Positions 1-7,342 of a stretch of 64,000 nt of DNA are shown one piece after another (position 1 is the first letter of the stretch; the number at the start of each line of letters is the position of its first letter). The notes under the pieces were generated by a model that saw only the letters and a list, made by a program, of their open reading frames with translations, was not told the DNA's origin and ran no database searches. Source of the DNA: Palsa-513 sp050010595 (GTDB taxonomy: Bacteria > Actinomycetota > Thermoleophilia > Solirubrobacterales > Solirubrobacteraceae); assembly GCA_050010595.1 (NCBI GenBank), contig JBEKKS010000005.1, positions 283,365 through 347,364 of the forward strand, read 5' to 3'. Made by a program: the position numbers and the translations under genes.

Positions 1-1520
1 GGGGTGCTGGGAGCGTCGAGCGCGATCGTTGCGAGCGTCTGCACGTCCCGTGCCGCGCCAAGCATCTGCCAGCCGAGCACCGTGAGCGTGCGCGGCCCCG
101 ACGGGAGGCCGGCGGCGATCCGTCGTGCGCCCCAGACCTCGACGTTGAATCCGGGCGTCGACGTCACGAGCTCGAGCCGGCCCGCCGCGGCGGGCTGCGC
201 GAGCGTCACGTAGAGCCCGACCCCCGGCTTGCCAAGGCGCCCATCCGCGTAGCTGTTCGTGCTCCAGTTGGTGCCGGGCTGAGCCGTGAGCGCTTGCGGC
301 GCCTCGCTCGCGTTGTCCGCGCCGCCGGTCCCGAACGGGTTGTATGCGGTCGCCCGCGCGCCGGCTAGCGAGATCCTCGTGTAGGTCGTCGTCTCGTGTG
401 TCGGCTTGCGCGCGCCGGTGTCGCGCAATCCCTCGAAGGCGAAGGCTGCCACGGCCCCGGCGACGAGGAGCATGACCGTGATCGCAGCCGCGATCGTCGA
501 GCCGCGATGGCGGACGTGCAACGGCACGCGGCGTAGCGCCGCCGGCGGCAGCGTGCGCAGTACCGCGCCTGCCTCGCCGCGCGCATCGCCCGAGCGCGCC
601 GTCTCGATCGCGAGCGCGCGCTCGAGGTCCGCGATCATCGCGCCGGCGTCCCGGTAGCGACGTTCGACGCGCTTGGCGGTGGCGCGGTCGACGACCGCCG
701 CGAGCGCCGCCGAGACCTCGGGACGCAGCTGTTGCACGTCGGGCAGCTGCTCGCGCACGTGGCGCGCCGCGACCGCCAGCTGCGTATCGCCGCTGAACGG
801 CACCGACCCCACAAGCGTCTCGTAGAGCACCACCCCGAGCGAGTAGATGTCCGACTGGCTGCCGACCTCGTGCCCGAGCGCCTGCTCGGGCGAGACGTAA
901 TCGGTTGTGCCGAGCACGCGTCCGCCGAGTGTGAGCGCGACCTCGGTGTCGCGGCGCGCGATCCCGAAGTCGGTCAGCTTTGCGCCGCCGTCCTCGCCGA
1001 GCAGGATGTTCTGCGACTTCACGTCGCGGTGCACGATTCCCTCCGCATGGGCGGCCTCGAGCGCCCGTGCTACCTCGATCACGTAGGCGATCGCCTCCTC
1101 GATCGGCAGCCGTCCGTCACGTCGCAGGCGGTGCTTGAGCGTCTCGCCGTCGACGTACTCGAGCACGATGAAGGGTGTTTCCGCGTCTTCGCCGGCGTCG
1201 AGCACGGTGACGATATGGGGGTGTCTCAGCTGGGCGAGAGCCAGCGCTTCACGGCGAAAGCGCACGAGCTTGTCAGCGTCGAGCGAGGACAGCTGCTTGA
1301 CCGCGACGCTGCGCTCGAGCACCGTGTCGAACGCGAGCCAGACCGTCGCGCTCGCGCCGGACCCGAGCTTGCGCTCCAGGCGGTAGCGACCGCCAAGGAT
1401 CTCGCTAGAGGGTGAAGTCGTGGCTCGTGACCCGGATCGCCCCCGCGCGGTCCGTGACGTTACCGATCGGTCTGGCGCCGGGGTGGTGGCCTGCCAGGAG
1501 CTCGGCCGCTCGCTGCGCAT
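1..1520 (-). CDS. Membrane Ser/Thr protein kinase (PknB type), C-terminus cut by window edge
   Basis: Open from 1520 to the window edge with no stop. Seen: a glycine-rich loop (GSGASATVW), the Lys of VAVKQL, HRDVKSQN catalytic loop, DFG, and SPE in place of APE, so all core kinase residues are present. One hydrophobic span follows (coded near 440-510), then an outer domain with WSTN and LELV segments resembling the discoidin-like domain of actinobacterial kinases and MviN-type proteins. Likely role: phosphorylate cytoplasmic proteins on Thr/Ser in response to an outside signal. The first in-frame ATG (1518-1520) lies inside purM, an overlap of about 115 bp, and no ATG/GTG/TTG lies between it and the kinase domain. 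The true start is therefore uncertain. Last gene of the dedA-uppP-purM unit. Confidence 0.85.
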   Translation of the reverse strand, partial: MRSERPSSWQATTPAPDRSVTSRTARGRSGSRATTSPSSEILGGRYRLERKLGSGASATVWLAFDTVLERSVAVKQLSSLDADKLVRFRREALALAQLRHPHIVTVLDAGEDAETPFIVLEYVDGETLKHRLRRDGRLPIEEAIAYVIEVARALEAAHAEGIVHRDVKSQNILLGEDGGAKLTDFGIARRDTEVALTLGGRVLGTTDYVSPEQALGHEVGSQSDIYSLGVVLYETLVGSVPFSGDTQLAVAARHVREQLPDVQQLRPEVSAALAAVVDRATAKRVERRYRDAGAMIADLERALAIETARSGDARGEAGAVLRTLPPAALRRVPLHVRHRGSTIAAAITVMLLVAGAVAAFAFEGLRDTGARKPTHETTTYTRISLAGARATAYNPFGTGGADNASEAPQALTAQPGTNWSTNSYADGRLGKPGVGLYVTLAQPAAAGRLELVTSTPGFNVEVWGARRIAAGLPSGPRTLTVLGWQMLGAARDVQTLATIALDAPST

Positions 1521-2421
1521 CCTGCGGCGCGACGATCGCGACGAAGCCGCAACCCATGTTGAAGACCTGGTAGGCCTCGGCCGGCTCGATCCCGCCCCGC
1601 TCGCAGATCTGCTCGCAGACCGCCGGGACAGGCAGCAACGCATCGATCTCGAAGCCGACGCCGTCGTTCAGCCGACGCAGGTTGAGCAGTCCGTCGCCCG
1701 TTATGTGCGCCAGCCCATGAACCTCGACGGTGGCGAGCAGCTCGAGCACAGCCTTGACATAGATGACCGTCGGCTCGAGCAGCGCCGCGGCGAGCTCGCC
1801 ATCGGGCGCCTGCTCGCCGAGAATCCTGCGGATCAGCGTGTAGCCGTTCGAATGGAACCCGCTCGAGGGGAGCCCGATCAGCACATCGCCGGGGGCGACC
1901 CGTTCGCCGGTGACGATCTCCGCGAGCGCGACTGTGCCGATCGCGGTGCCGGACAGCTCGAGCCCGTTCGGCGAAGGGTGACCCCGGATCAGCTCGGGCA
2001 GGATCGCGAGCTCGCCGCCGGGGATCTCGATCCCGGCTAGCTGTGCGCCGCGCGCGAGGCCGATCCCGACCTGCTCGAGGGCGGCGGGATCGGCCTGCTC
2101 GACAGCGATGTAGTCGAGCATCGCGATCGGTGTCGCGCCGACGCAGACGATGTCGTTGACGTTCATCGCGACGCAGTCGATCCCGACGGTGTCGAGCTTG
2201 CCGGTCTGCTCGGCGAGAATCAGCTTCGAGCCGACGCCGTCGGTCGAGAGCGCGATCCCGAGGCCGGGCGCAATCTCGAGGACGCTCGCGTAATGGCCGG
2301 AGCGCAGACGCGAGCGGGAGGCGGCGCCGAGGTCGGCGGCGCGCAGTGCGGCGACGAGCGCGTGGATCGCTCGGTCCGCTTGGCTCGTGTCGACGCCCGC
2401 GGCAGCGTAGGAGTCGATCAT
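1405..2421 (-). CDS. purM: Phosphoribosylformylglycinamidine cyclo-ligase (AIR synthetase)
   Basis: 338 residues, normal for PurM. It closes the imidazole ring of FGAM to AIR using ATP, step 5 of purine synthesis, in the cytoplasm. Visible family signatures are STDGVGSKL near residue 59, DCVAMNVNDI near 81, GGELAILPE near 137, GLPSSGFHSNGY near 184 and HITGDGLLNL near 239. The ATG overlaps the TGA of uppP (ATGA type), so translation is probably coupled to a cell-envelope gene, an unusual neighbour for purine synthesis. The kinase frame begins inside its 3' end. Confidence 0.96.
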   Translation of the reverse strand: MIDSYAAAGVDTSQADRAIHALVAALRAADLGAASRSRLRSGHYASVLEIAPGLGIALSTDGVGSKLILAEQTGKLDTVGIDCVAMNVNDIVCVGATPIAMLDYIAVEQADPAALEQVGIGLARGAQLAGIEIPGGELAILPELIRGHPSPNGLELSGTAIGTVALAEIVTGERVAPGDVLIGLPSSGFHSNGYTLIRRILGEQAPDGELAAALLEPTVIYVKAVLELLATVEVHGLAHITGDGLLNLRRLNDGVGFEIDALLPVPAVCEQICERGGIEPAEAYQVFNMGCGFVAIVAPQDAQRAAELLAGHHPGARPIGNVTDRAGAIRVTSHDFTL

Positions 2422-3197
2422 CGGCGTTCATTGTGGCGCAGGCGCCGGAGCACGGTGCCCGCGACGGCGGCACGGTAGGCGGCGTAAGGCGCCAGCGATC
2501 GGGTGCGCACGAGCCCGCTCGCAGCGGTCGCGACCCCGGAGGCGACCGCGCCGGCAGCAAGCGCGCGCAGCTCGCACGGGTCGGCGCGGCTCAGCTCGCG
2601 CGCCTTCCACAGCACGGCTCCGGCGGTCACGGGCAGGCCGACGGCCTGCGCGAGCTGCGCCGCCGCTTGCGGGTGAAAGCCGCGCGCCCGCGCGACCGTG
2701 CGCGCTGCGCCGCTGCGCGATACGCCCGGCAGGAGGGCGGCGGTCTGCGCTGCTCCGAGCAGCAACCCGTCGAGGACGCCGGCGTCGGCGAGCGAGCGCT
2801 CGCGCCCCCCAAGACGGTCGGCGAGCGCCATCGCAACGCCGCCGGCGAGCAGGCCGCCGGCGATCTGGGCAGGCTTCCCGAGGCGGTGCTCGATCTGCTC
2901 CTGCAGCGTCGCGCCGGCGAGCGCCGCCGGGAGGATCGCTGGGAGCACGACGCGCAACCAACGCCCGCCGGCGTAGACGCCGCCCAGCTCGCCGCGCAGC
3001 ACGAGCGCGAGCCCGAGCACCGAGCCGGCGTGCAGAGCGACCTCAAAGCGCTTGCGCGCCGCTGGGTCGAGCTCCTCCCACTCCCAGCCGCGTAGCCAGG
3101 GCACCAGCGCGGTGTGCCCTGAGGACGAGACGGGCAAGGCCTCGGTCGGCCCGTGCAGCAAGCCGAGTGCGACGGCGCGACGAACGTCGCGGCTCAA
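2418..3197 (-). CDS. uppP: Undecaprenyl-diphosphatase (UppP/BacA family)
   Basis: 259 residues, close to the usual 265-280. An integral membrane enzyme that removes a phosphate from undecaprenyl diphosphate so the lipid carrier can be reused for peptidoglycan and surface glycans. Seen: GLLHGPTEALPVSSSGH near the N-terminus (the E-rich PTExLPVSSSGH signature) and LLPGVSRSGA (the second signature with the catalytic Arg/Ser region). Start: TTG at 3195-3197, overlapping the TGA of the upstream dedA gene. A longer frame continues to 4148 but that part is antisense to real genes. The stop overlaps the purM start. Cotranscribed with dedA, also a carrier-lipid gene. Confidence 0.93.
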   Translation of the reverse strand: MSRDVRRAVALGLLHGPTEALPVSSSGHTALVPWLRGWEWEELDPAARKRFEVALHAGSVLGLALVLRGELGGVYAGGRWLRVVLPAILPAALAGATLQEQIEHRLGKPAQIAGGLLAGGVAMALADRLGGRERSLADAGVLDGLLLGAAQTAALLPGVSRSGAARTVARARGFHPQAAAQLAQAVGLPVTAGAVLWKARELSRADPCELRALAAGAVASGVATAASGLVRTRSLAPYAAYRAAVAGTVLRRLRHNERR

Positions 3198-3829
3198 CCG
3201 GTGGCTTGCTGGTGCGGTCCGCGCTTCCACTTCCACACGATGTACACCACGATCGCGGCGATCAGCGCCAGGCCGGCGTAATCGACGTAGTGCAGGTGGT
3301 TCTGCACCGAGTGGTAGCTCGAGCCGAGCTCGTAACCGAGGATGCCCCAGCCGGCAATCCACGGCACGCCGCCGAGGGCGCTCAGGAGGACGAAGCGCAC
3401 GTAGTCCATCCGCGCGGCACCGGCGGGAAACGACGTGTAGGCGCGCACGAGCGGCATGATGCGCGAGAGCGGCACCGCGGTCGCGCCGTAGCGCGTGAAC
3501 CAGCGCTCGGCACGCGCGATCCGCTCGGGCGTGATGTGGACCTTCGCGCCATGGCGCTGGATCAGCTCCATCCGCCCGAAGTAGCCGATCGCGTAGGCGA
3601 TCGAGGCGCCGGTCAGGTCGGCGAGCGCGCCGATGATGATGATCTCGGGCAGCGAGAAGTGGCCGCGGTAGACGTCGTAGCCCGCGAACAGCATCACCGC
3701 CTCGGAGGAGACCGGGATGCCGGTCGAGCCGGCGACGAGCAGCAGGAAGAGCCCCGGCATGCCGAGGTCCGTGATGATCTGCGTGATCAGGGTCACGAGC
3801 GAGCTCGTGACTGACGCGATCTCGTACAA
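3194..3829 (-). CDS. DedA family membrane protein (VTT/SNARE-associated domain)
   Basis: 211 residues with several hydrophobic helices and the DedA signatures: GIPVSSEAVMLFAGY near residue 37 and the re-entrant motif segment RIMPLVRAYTSFPAGAARM near 122. Members of this family act in membrane lipid homeostasis, and UptA of this family is reported to flip undecaprenyl phosphate. The gene is directly joined to uppP (TTG/TGA overlap), which supports a carrier-lipid recycling role. Start is TTG at 3827-3829, preceded 9 nt upstream by a TACCCT -10 hexamer. First gene of the leftward unit. Confidence 0.9.
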   Translation of the reverse strand: MYEIASVTSSLVTLITQIITDLGMPGLFLLLVAGSTGIPVSSEAVMLFAGYDVYRGHFSLPEIIIIGALADLTGASIAYAIGYFGRMELIQRHGAKVHITPERIARAERWFTRYGATAVPLSRIMPLVRAYTSFPAGAARMDYVRFVLLSALGGVPWIAGWGILGYELGSSYHSVQNHLHYVDYAGLALIAAIVVYIVWKWKRGPHQQATG

Positions 3830-3838
3830 GGCCGGCGA

Positions 3839-3844
3839 AGGGTA
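3839..3844 (-). promoter_or_regulatory. Putative -10 element (leaderless) for dedA-uppP-purM
   Basis: TACCCT on the minus strand, 9 nt before the TTG start of the DedA gene. No Shine-Dalgarno sequence is visible. It overlaps the -10 candidate of the divergent DUF354 gene by two bases. Confidence 0.45.
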
Positions 3845-3848
3845 GCGT
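3843..3848 (+). promoter_or_regulatory. Putative -10 element for the DUF354 gene
   Basis: TAGCGT, 10 nt before ATG 3859. Faces and overlaps the minus-strand TACCCT of the DedA gene, so the two promoters could not easily be occupied at once. Confidence 0.35.
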
Positions 3849-3858
3849 GCGCAGCACG

Positions 3859-4842
3859 ATGCGAGTGTGGATCGACCTGACGAACAGCCCGCACCCGCTC
3901 GTCCTGGCGCCCGTCGCGCAACGCCTGCGCGCGCGTGGCGATGAGGTGACGGTCACGGCGCGCGACTTCGCGCAGACCGTCGAGCTCGCACGTCGGCTCG
4001 GGCTCGAGCCGACGGTGATCGGCCGCCATCGCGGCGCGCGGCTCGCCGACAAGGCCGCCGGGCTCGTCTCGCGCTCGGTCGCGCTGACGCGCTGGGCGCG
4101 CGGGCGGCGCTTCGACTTCGCGCTGGGCCACGGCTCGAACGACGTCACTGTCGCGGCGGCCCTGCTGCGGATCCCGAGCGCGACGATGTTCGACTACGAG
4201 TGGGCTGCAGTTCAGCACAACGTCAACTGCCGCCTCGCGCGCAACGTCGTCGTGCCTGACGCGATCCCGTCGGTGCGCCTGGCGCGCTACGGCGCGGCCG
4301 GCAAGATCCGCGCCTATCCGGGACTGAAGGAGGAGTACTACCTCGCGGACTTCGAGCCGTCCGACGACGTCCTCGCAGAGCTGGGTCTGGATCCGCGCGA
4401 GCCGATCGTCGTCGTGCGCACGCCGCCGGACGTCTCGCTCTACCACCGCTTCGAGAACGACCTCTTCGCCGGCGTGCTCGAGCGCACCCAGGGCGCCCAA
4501 ACCGTCGTGCTGCCGCGTACCCCGGCCCAGCGCGACGAGCTCGCGCGAGCCGGCGGCTTCATCGTGCCGGAGCGCGCGATCGACGCTCAGTCTTTGATCG
4601 CGCACGCGGATCTCGTGATCAGCGCGGGCGGCACGATGAACCGTGAAGCGGTGGCGCTCGGCACGCCCGTCTTCACGACCTTCGAGGGGCGCATGGGGGC
4701 TGTCGACGAGCAGCTGATCGCGGCCGGCCGCCTGCGCCGTCTGAGCTCGCCGGCGCAGATCGAGATCGCCAAGCGTCCACCGTCGAGCGCGGACCGCATC
4801 CGCCGCGATCCGGCCCTTCTCGTCGAGCTGCTGCTCTGTTAG
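3859..4842 (+). CDS. DUF354 family protein (GT-B / UDP-GlcNAc 2-epimerase-like fold)
   Basis: 327 residues from ATG 3859. That start gives the classic DUF354 opening MRVWIDLTNSPHP; an upstream in-frame GTG at 3847 lies inside the -10 hexamer and is unlikely. Further family-like segments are GHGSNDV, PGLKEEYYL, RTPPDVSLYH and the C-terminal HADLVISAGGTMNREA, which resembles the nucleotide-sugar site of GT-B enzymes. The exact reaction is unknown; family context suggests a glycan- or nucleotide-sugar-related role, consistent with the polysaccharide cluster that follows. Its stop overlaps by 4 bp the stop of the convergent GNAT gene. Confidence 0.8.
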   Translation: MRVWIDLTNSPHPLVLAPVAQRLRARGDEVTVTARDFAQTVELARRLGLEPTVIGRHRGARLADKAAGLVSRSVALTRWARGRRFDFALGHGSNDVTVAAALLRIPSATMFDYEWAAVQHNVNCRLARNVVVPDAIPSVRLARYGAAGKIRAYPGLKEEYYLADFEPSDDVLAELGLDPREPIVVVRTPPDVSLYHRFENDLFAGVLERTQGAQTVVLPRTPAQRDELARAGGFIVPERAIDAQSLIAHADLVISAGGTMNREAVALGTPVFTTFEGRMGAVDEQLIAAGRLRRLSSPAQIEIAKRPPSSADRIRRDPALLVELLLC

Positions 4843-5345
4843 TCGATCCAGTAGCGACGCCGTGCGGAGCCTTCGGGATTCGCACGCACGTCCTCGAGCA
4901 CGCCGCCGTTACGCTCGATGACGCGCGCCGAGGCGACGTTGTCCTCGTCGCAGGTGACGAGCACACGGTCGACGCCCTCAGCGCGCGCGATGACCAGGCC
5001 CTGCCGCAGGATCTCGCCCGCGTAGCCCCGCCGGCGGTGCTGAGGACGAACGCAGTAGCCGATGTGGCCACCGAGCTCGAGCAGGAAGTCGTTGAGCTCG
5101 TGGCGCACAGAGACGCGCCCGACCAGCTCGCGGCCGGCAAACGCGGCGAGAAAGGTCGATCGAACCCAACGCGCCGGCAGATCGATCCCGCGCTTGTAAC
5201 GCTCGAGCTTGCGCAGGTAGACCTGCCAGCTTTCGCTCGGATCCCAATCGAGCAGGAACGCGAACCGATCCCCGTCTAGTTCGGCATGCGCGCGGCGGGC
5301 GTCGCCCTCGTCTTCGAGCCTTAGCGGACGCAGCCGAACCGTCAC
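4839..5345 (-). CDS. GNAT acetyltransferase (RimJ/RimL type)
   Basis: 168 residues. Begins VRLRPLRLEDEGDA, typical of RimJ/RimL-like enzymes, with the acetyl-CoA pyrophosphate loop RPQHRRRGYAGEIL near residue 101 and a C-terminal NVASARVIERNGG segment. It should acetylate an amine on a small molecule or protein N-terminus using acetyl-CoA; the substrate cannot be read from sequence. Start is GTG 5343-5345 with GAGAAT 6 nt upstream. Convergent with the DUF354 gene. Confidence 0.87.
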   Translation of the reverse strand: MTVRLRPLRLEDEGDARRAHAELDGDRFAFLLDWDPSESWQVYLRKLERYKRGIDLPARWVRSTFLAAFAGRELVGRVSVRHELNDFLLELGGHIGYCVRPQHRRRGYAGEILRQGLVIARAEGVDRVLVTCDEDNVASARVIERNGGVLEDVRANPEGSARRRYWID

Positions 5346-5351
5346 CCGCCA

Positions 5352-5357
5352 ATTCTC
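5352..5357 (-). promoter_or_regulatory. Putative -10 element for the GNAT gene
   Basis: GAGAAT on the minus strand, 6 nt before the GTG start. Same spacing as the TANNNT hexamers elsewhere but lacking the first T. Confidence 0.3.
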
Positions 5358-5418
5358 TCAGGGGTGGCTCGATCGACCTTCCGCGCGATCGCGGAATGCT
5401 TGTGGTGGGCGCTGGCCC

Positions 5419-5424
5419 TAGAAT
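5419..5424 (+). promoter_or_regulatory. Putative -10 element (leaderless) at the head of the polysaccharide cluster
   Basis: TAGAAT, 7 nt before ATG 5432, with no Shine-Dalgarno sequence. This spacing puts the transcript start at or next to the ATG. Confidence 0.5.
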
Positions 5425-5431
5425 CGACACG

Positions 5432-7330
5432 ATGGGCCGACGGTTTCGTTCGGCGACGTTCCGGCTTCATCGCTATTCGCTGCCCCAGCTCGTGGTCGAC
5501 GCCGGCCTCGTCGCGCTGGCGTATTACCTGGGCTATCTGTTCAGGCTCGACACGTTCGGCGGGCACTACCACCAGTACGGCGCGCTGTTCGATCGCACGC
5601 TGCCGTGGGTCGTCGTGGGCAGCGCGCTGCTGCTGACGCTCGGCGGGGTCTACGAGCGCCGCTGGCGTTACACGACGCAACGCGACCTCGAGAGCCTGCT
5701 GCGCCTTCTGGTCCTCGACACGATCCTGCTCGTCGCGGGGGTGGCGATCTTCCGTCCCTCCGGTGCGCTGAATCCTCCGCACGGCGCTGTCCTGCTCTAC
5801 TTCCTGCTCTGCGTCGCCTTCCTCGCCGGCGTGCGTCTGCTCGCCCGCTCGCTGCACGACCGGCGGCTGCGCGGCTTCCGCTCACGACGCGACGCGCGCG
5901 CGGTCCTGATCGTTGGCGCAGGCGACGGCGGGCGGCTCGTGCTGCGCGAGCTGCTGCGCAACGCCTCGCTCGGTCTGAGCCCCGTGGGCTTCATCGACGA
6001 CGACCCGCTCAAGCGGCGGCTGCGGCTCGACGGGGTGCGCGTGCGCGGCACGACCGCCGAGCTTCCGCGGATCCTCGACGAGTCCGAGCCCGACGAGGTG
6101 ATCATCGCGATCCCGTCGGCACCGGGCGAGCTGCGGATGCGCGTCGTGACCGCCTGCCGCGAGCGCGGAATCCCGGTGCGCACGCTGCCGACCGTCTTCG
6201 AGCTCTTGCGCGGCAGCATCGACCTGACGCGCCAGGTGCGCAGCGTCCAGGTCGAGGACGTGCTCGGGCGTGAGCCGGTGCTGATGGAGCTGGAGCGAGT
6301 CGGCGCCTACCTGCGCGGCAAGGTCGTGCTCGTCACCGGCGCGGGTGGGTCGATCGGCTCCGAGCTGTGCCGCCAGATCACGCGTGTCGGCGCGCGCCGG
6401 ATCGTGCTCGTCGATCATGCGGAGGACAACATCTTCGCCATCCAGCGCGAGCTGCTCGAGGATCGCCACGTCCATCCCGACTTGCTCGTCCCGGTGCTCG
6501 CCGACGTCAAGGAGGAGGAGCGGATGCGCGAGGTGTTCGGTGAACAGCGCCCGCAGATCGTCTTCCATGCCGCTGCCTACAAGCATGTCGGCCTGCTCGA
6601 GCTCAACCCGGTCGAGGCGATCCACAACAACACGATCGGCACGCGTGTCGTCGCCGCGGTAGCCGGTGACCTTGGCGCCGAGGCCTTCGTGCTGATCTCG
6701 ACCGACAAGGCGGTAGTGCCGGCGACCGTGATGGGGGCGTCGAAGGCGCTTGCCGAGTGCGCCGTCGAGATTGCCCAGAAACGCTACCCGGCGACTCGTT
6801 TCATGGCGGTCCGGTTCGGCAACGTGCTGGGCTCCTCTGGGAGCGTCGTGCCGATCTTCCGCCGTCAGATAGCTGCGGGTGGTCCCGTGACCGTCACGGA
6901 CGAGCGGATGACGCGGTTCTTCATGACGATCCCGGAGGCGGTTCAGCTCGTGATCCGCTCTGGCTCGCTCGGCGCTGGTGGCGAGGTCTTCGTGCTCGAC
7001 ATGGGCGAGCCCGTGTCGATCATGGAGCTCGCGCGCCAGATGATCCAGCTGTCCGGCCTCGAGCCGGAGACCGACATCGCGATCGACGTGATCGGCGCGC
7101 GGCCCGGCGAGAAGCTCCACGAGGAGCTCTTCAACCCGTTCGAGCGCCAGCAGCTGACGCCGGCCGAGAAGATCTGGATCGCGCAGCGCGACCCGCTCCA
7201 GAGCGAGCATTTCGAGGAGGTCTTCGACGAGGTGTCGCTGCTTGTGCTCGAGGGCGATGCGGCCGGCTTGGCGGCCAAGGTCGCGCAGCTGACATCGATG
7301 CGGGCGCAACCCCGTACCGCCGAGCCTTAG
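5432..7330 (+). CDS. Membrane nucleotide-sugar 4,6-dehydratase (FlaA1/CapD/WbpM/PglF family)
   Basis: 632 residues, the full-length membrane form. Four hydrophobic helices fill roughly residues 15-135, followed by a CoA-binding-like Rossmann domain (LIVGAGDGGRLVLREL) and a C-terminal SDR domain (VTGAGGSIGSELC, ISTDKAVVPATVMGASK). The SDR keeps the MxxSK arrangement of this family instead of YxxxK. It should make UDP-4-keto-6-deoxy sugars from UDP-GlcNAc-type substrates as the first step to a modified sugar for the surface glycan. ATG 5432 is chosen over an in-frame ATG at 5396 because a TAGAAT -10 lies between them. Confidence 0.9.
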   Translation: MGRRFRSATFRLHRYSLPQLVVDAGLVALAYYLGYLFRLDTFGGHYHQYGALFDRTLPWVVVGSALLLTLGGVYERRWRYTTQRDLESLLRLLVLDTILLVAGVAIFRPSGALNPPHGAVLLYFLLCVAFLAGVRLLARSLHDRRLRGFRSRRDARAVLIVGAGDGGRLVLRELLRNASLGLSPVGFIDDDPLKRRLRLDGVRVRGTTAELPRILDESEPDEVIIAIPSAPGELRMRVVTACRERGIPVRTLPTVFELLRGSIDLTRQVRSVQVEDVLGREPVLMELERVGAYLRGKVVLVTGAGGSIGSELCRQITRVGARRIVLVDHAEDNIFAIQRELLEDRHVHPDLLVPVLADVKEEERMREVFGEQRPQIVFHAAAYKHVGLLELNPVEAIHNNTIGTRVVAAVAGDLGAEAFVLISTDKAVVPATVMGASKALAECAVEIAQKRYPATRFMAVRFGNVLGSSGSVVPIFRRQIAAGGPVTVTDERMTRFFMTIPEAVQLVIRSGSLGAGGEVFVLDMGEPVSIMELARQMIQLSGLEPETDIAIDVIGARPGEKLHEELFNPFERQQLTPAEKIWIAQRDPLQSEHFEEVFDEVSLLVLEGDAAGLAAKVAQLTSMRAQPRTAEP

Positions 7331-7333
7331 ACT
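7328..7333 (+). promoter_or_regulatory. Putative -10 element (leaderless) for the FHA gene
   Basis: TAGACT, 9 nt before ATG 7343. It overlaps the TAG stop of the dehydratase gene (7328-7330). No Shine-Dalgarno sequence. Confidence 0.45.
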
Positions 7334-7342
7334 GCGCCGCCA

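Noticed and set aside
2418..4148. A single long minus-strand frame joining uppP with about 317 upstream residues
   Set aside because: The upstream part is antisense or out of frame to the DedA and DUF354 genes and has no family features; uppP starts cleanly at TTG 3197.
5882..7309. 475-codon minus-strand frame opposite the sugar dehydratase gene
   Set aside because: Arg/His/Asp-rich composition typical of antisense frames in GC-rich DNA, with no motifs; the plus strand codes a clear enzyme.
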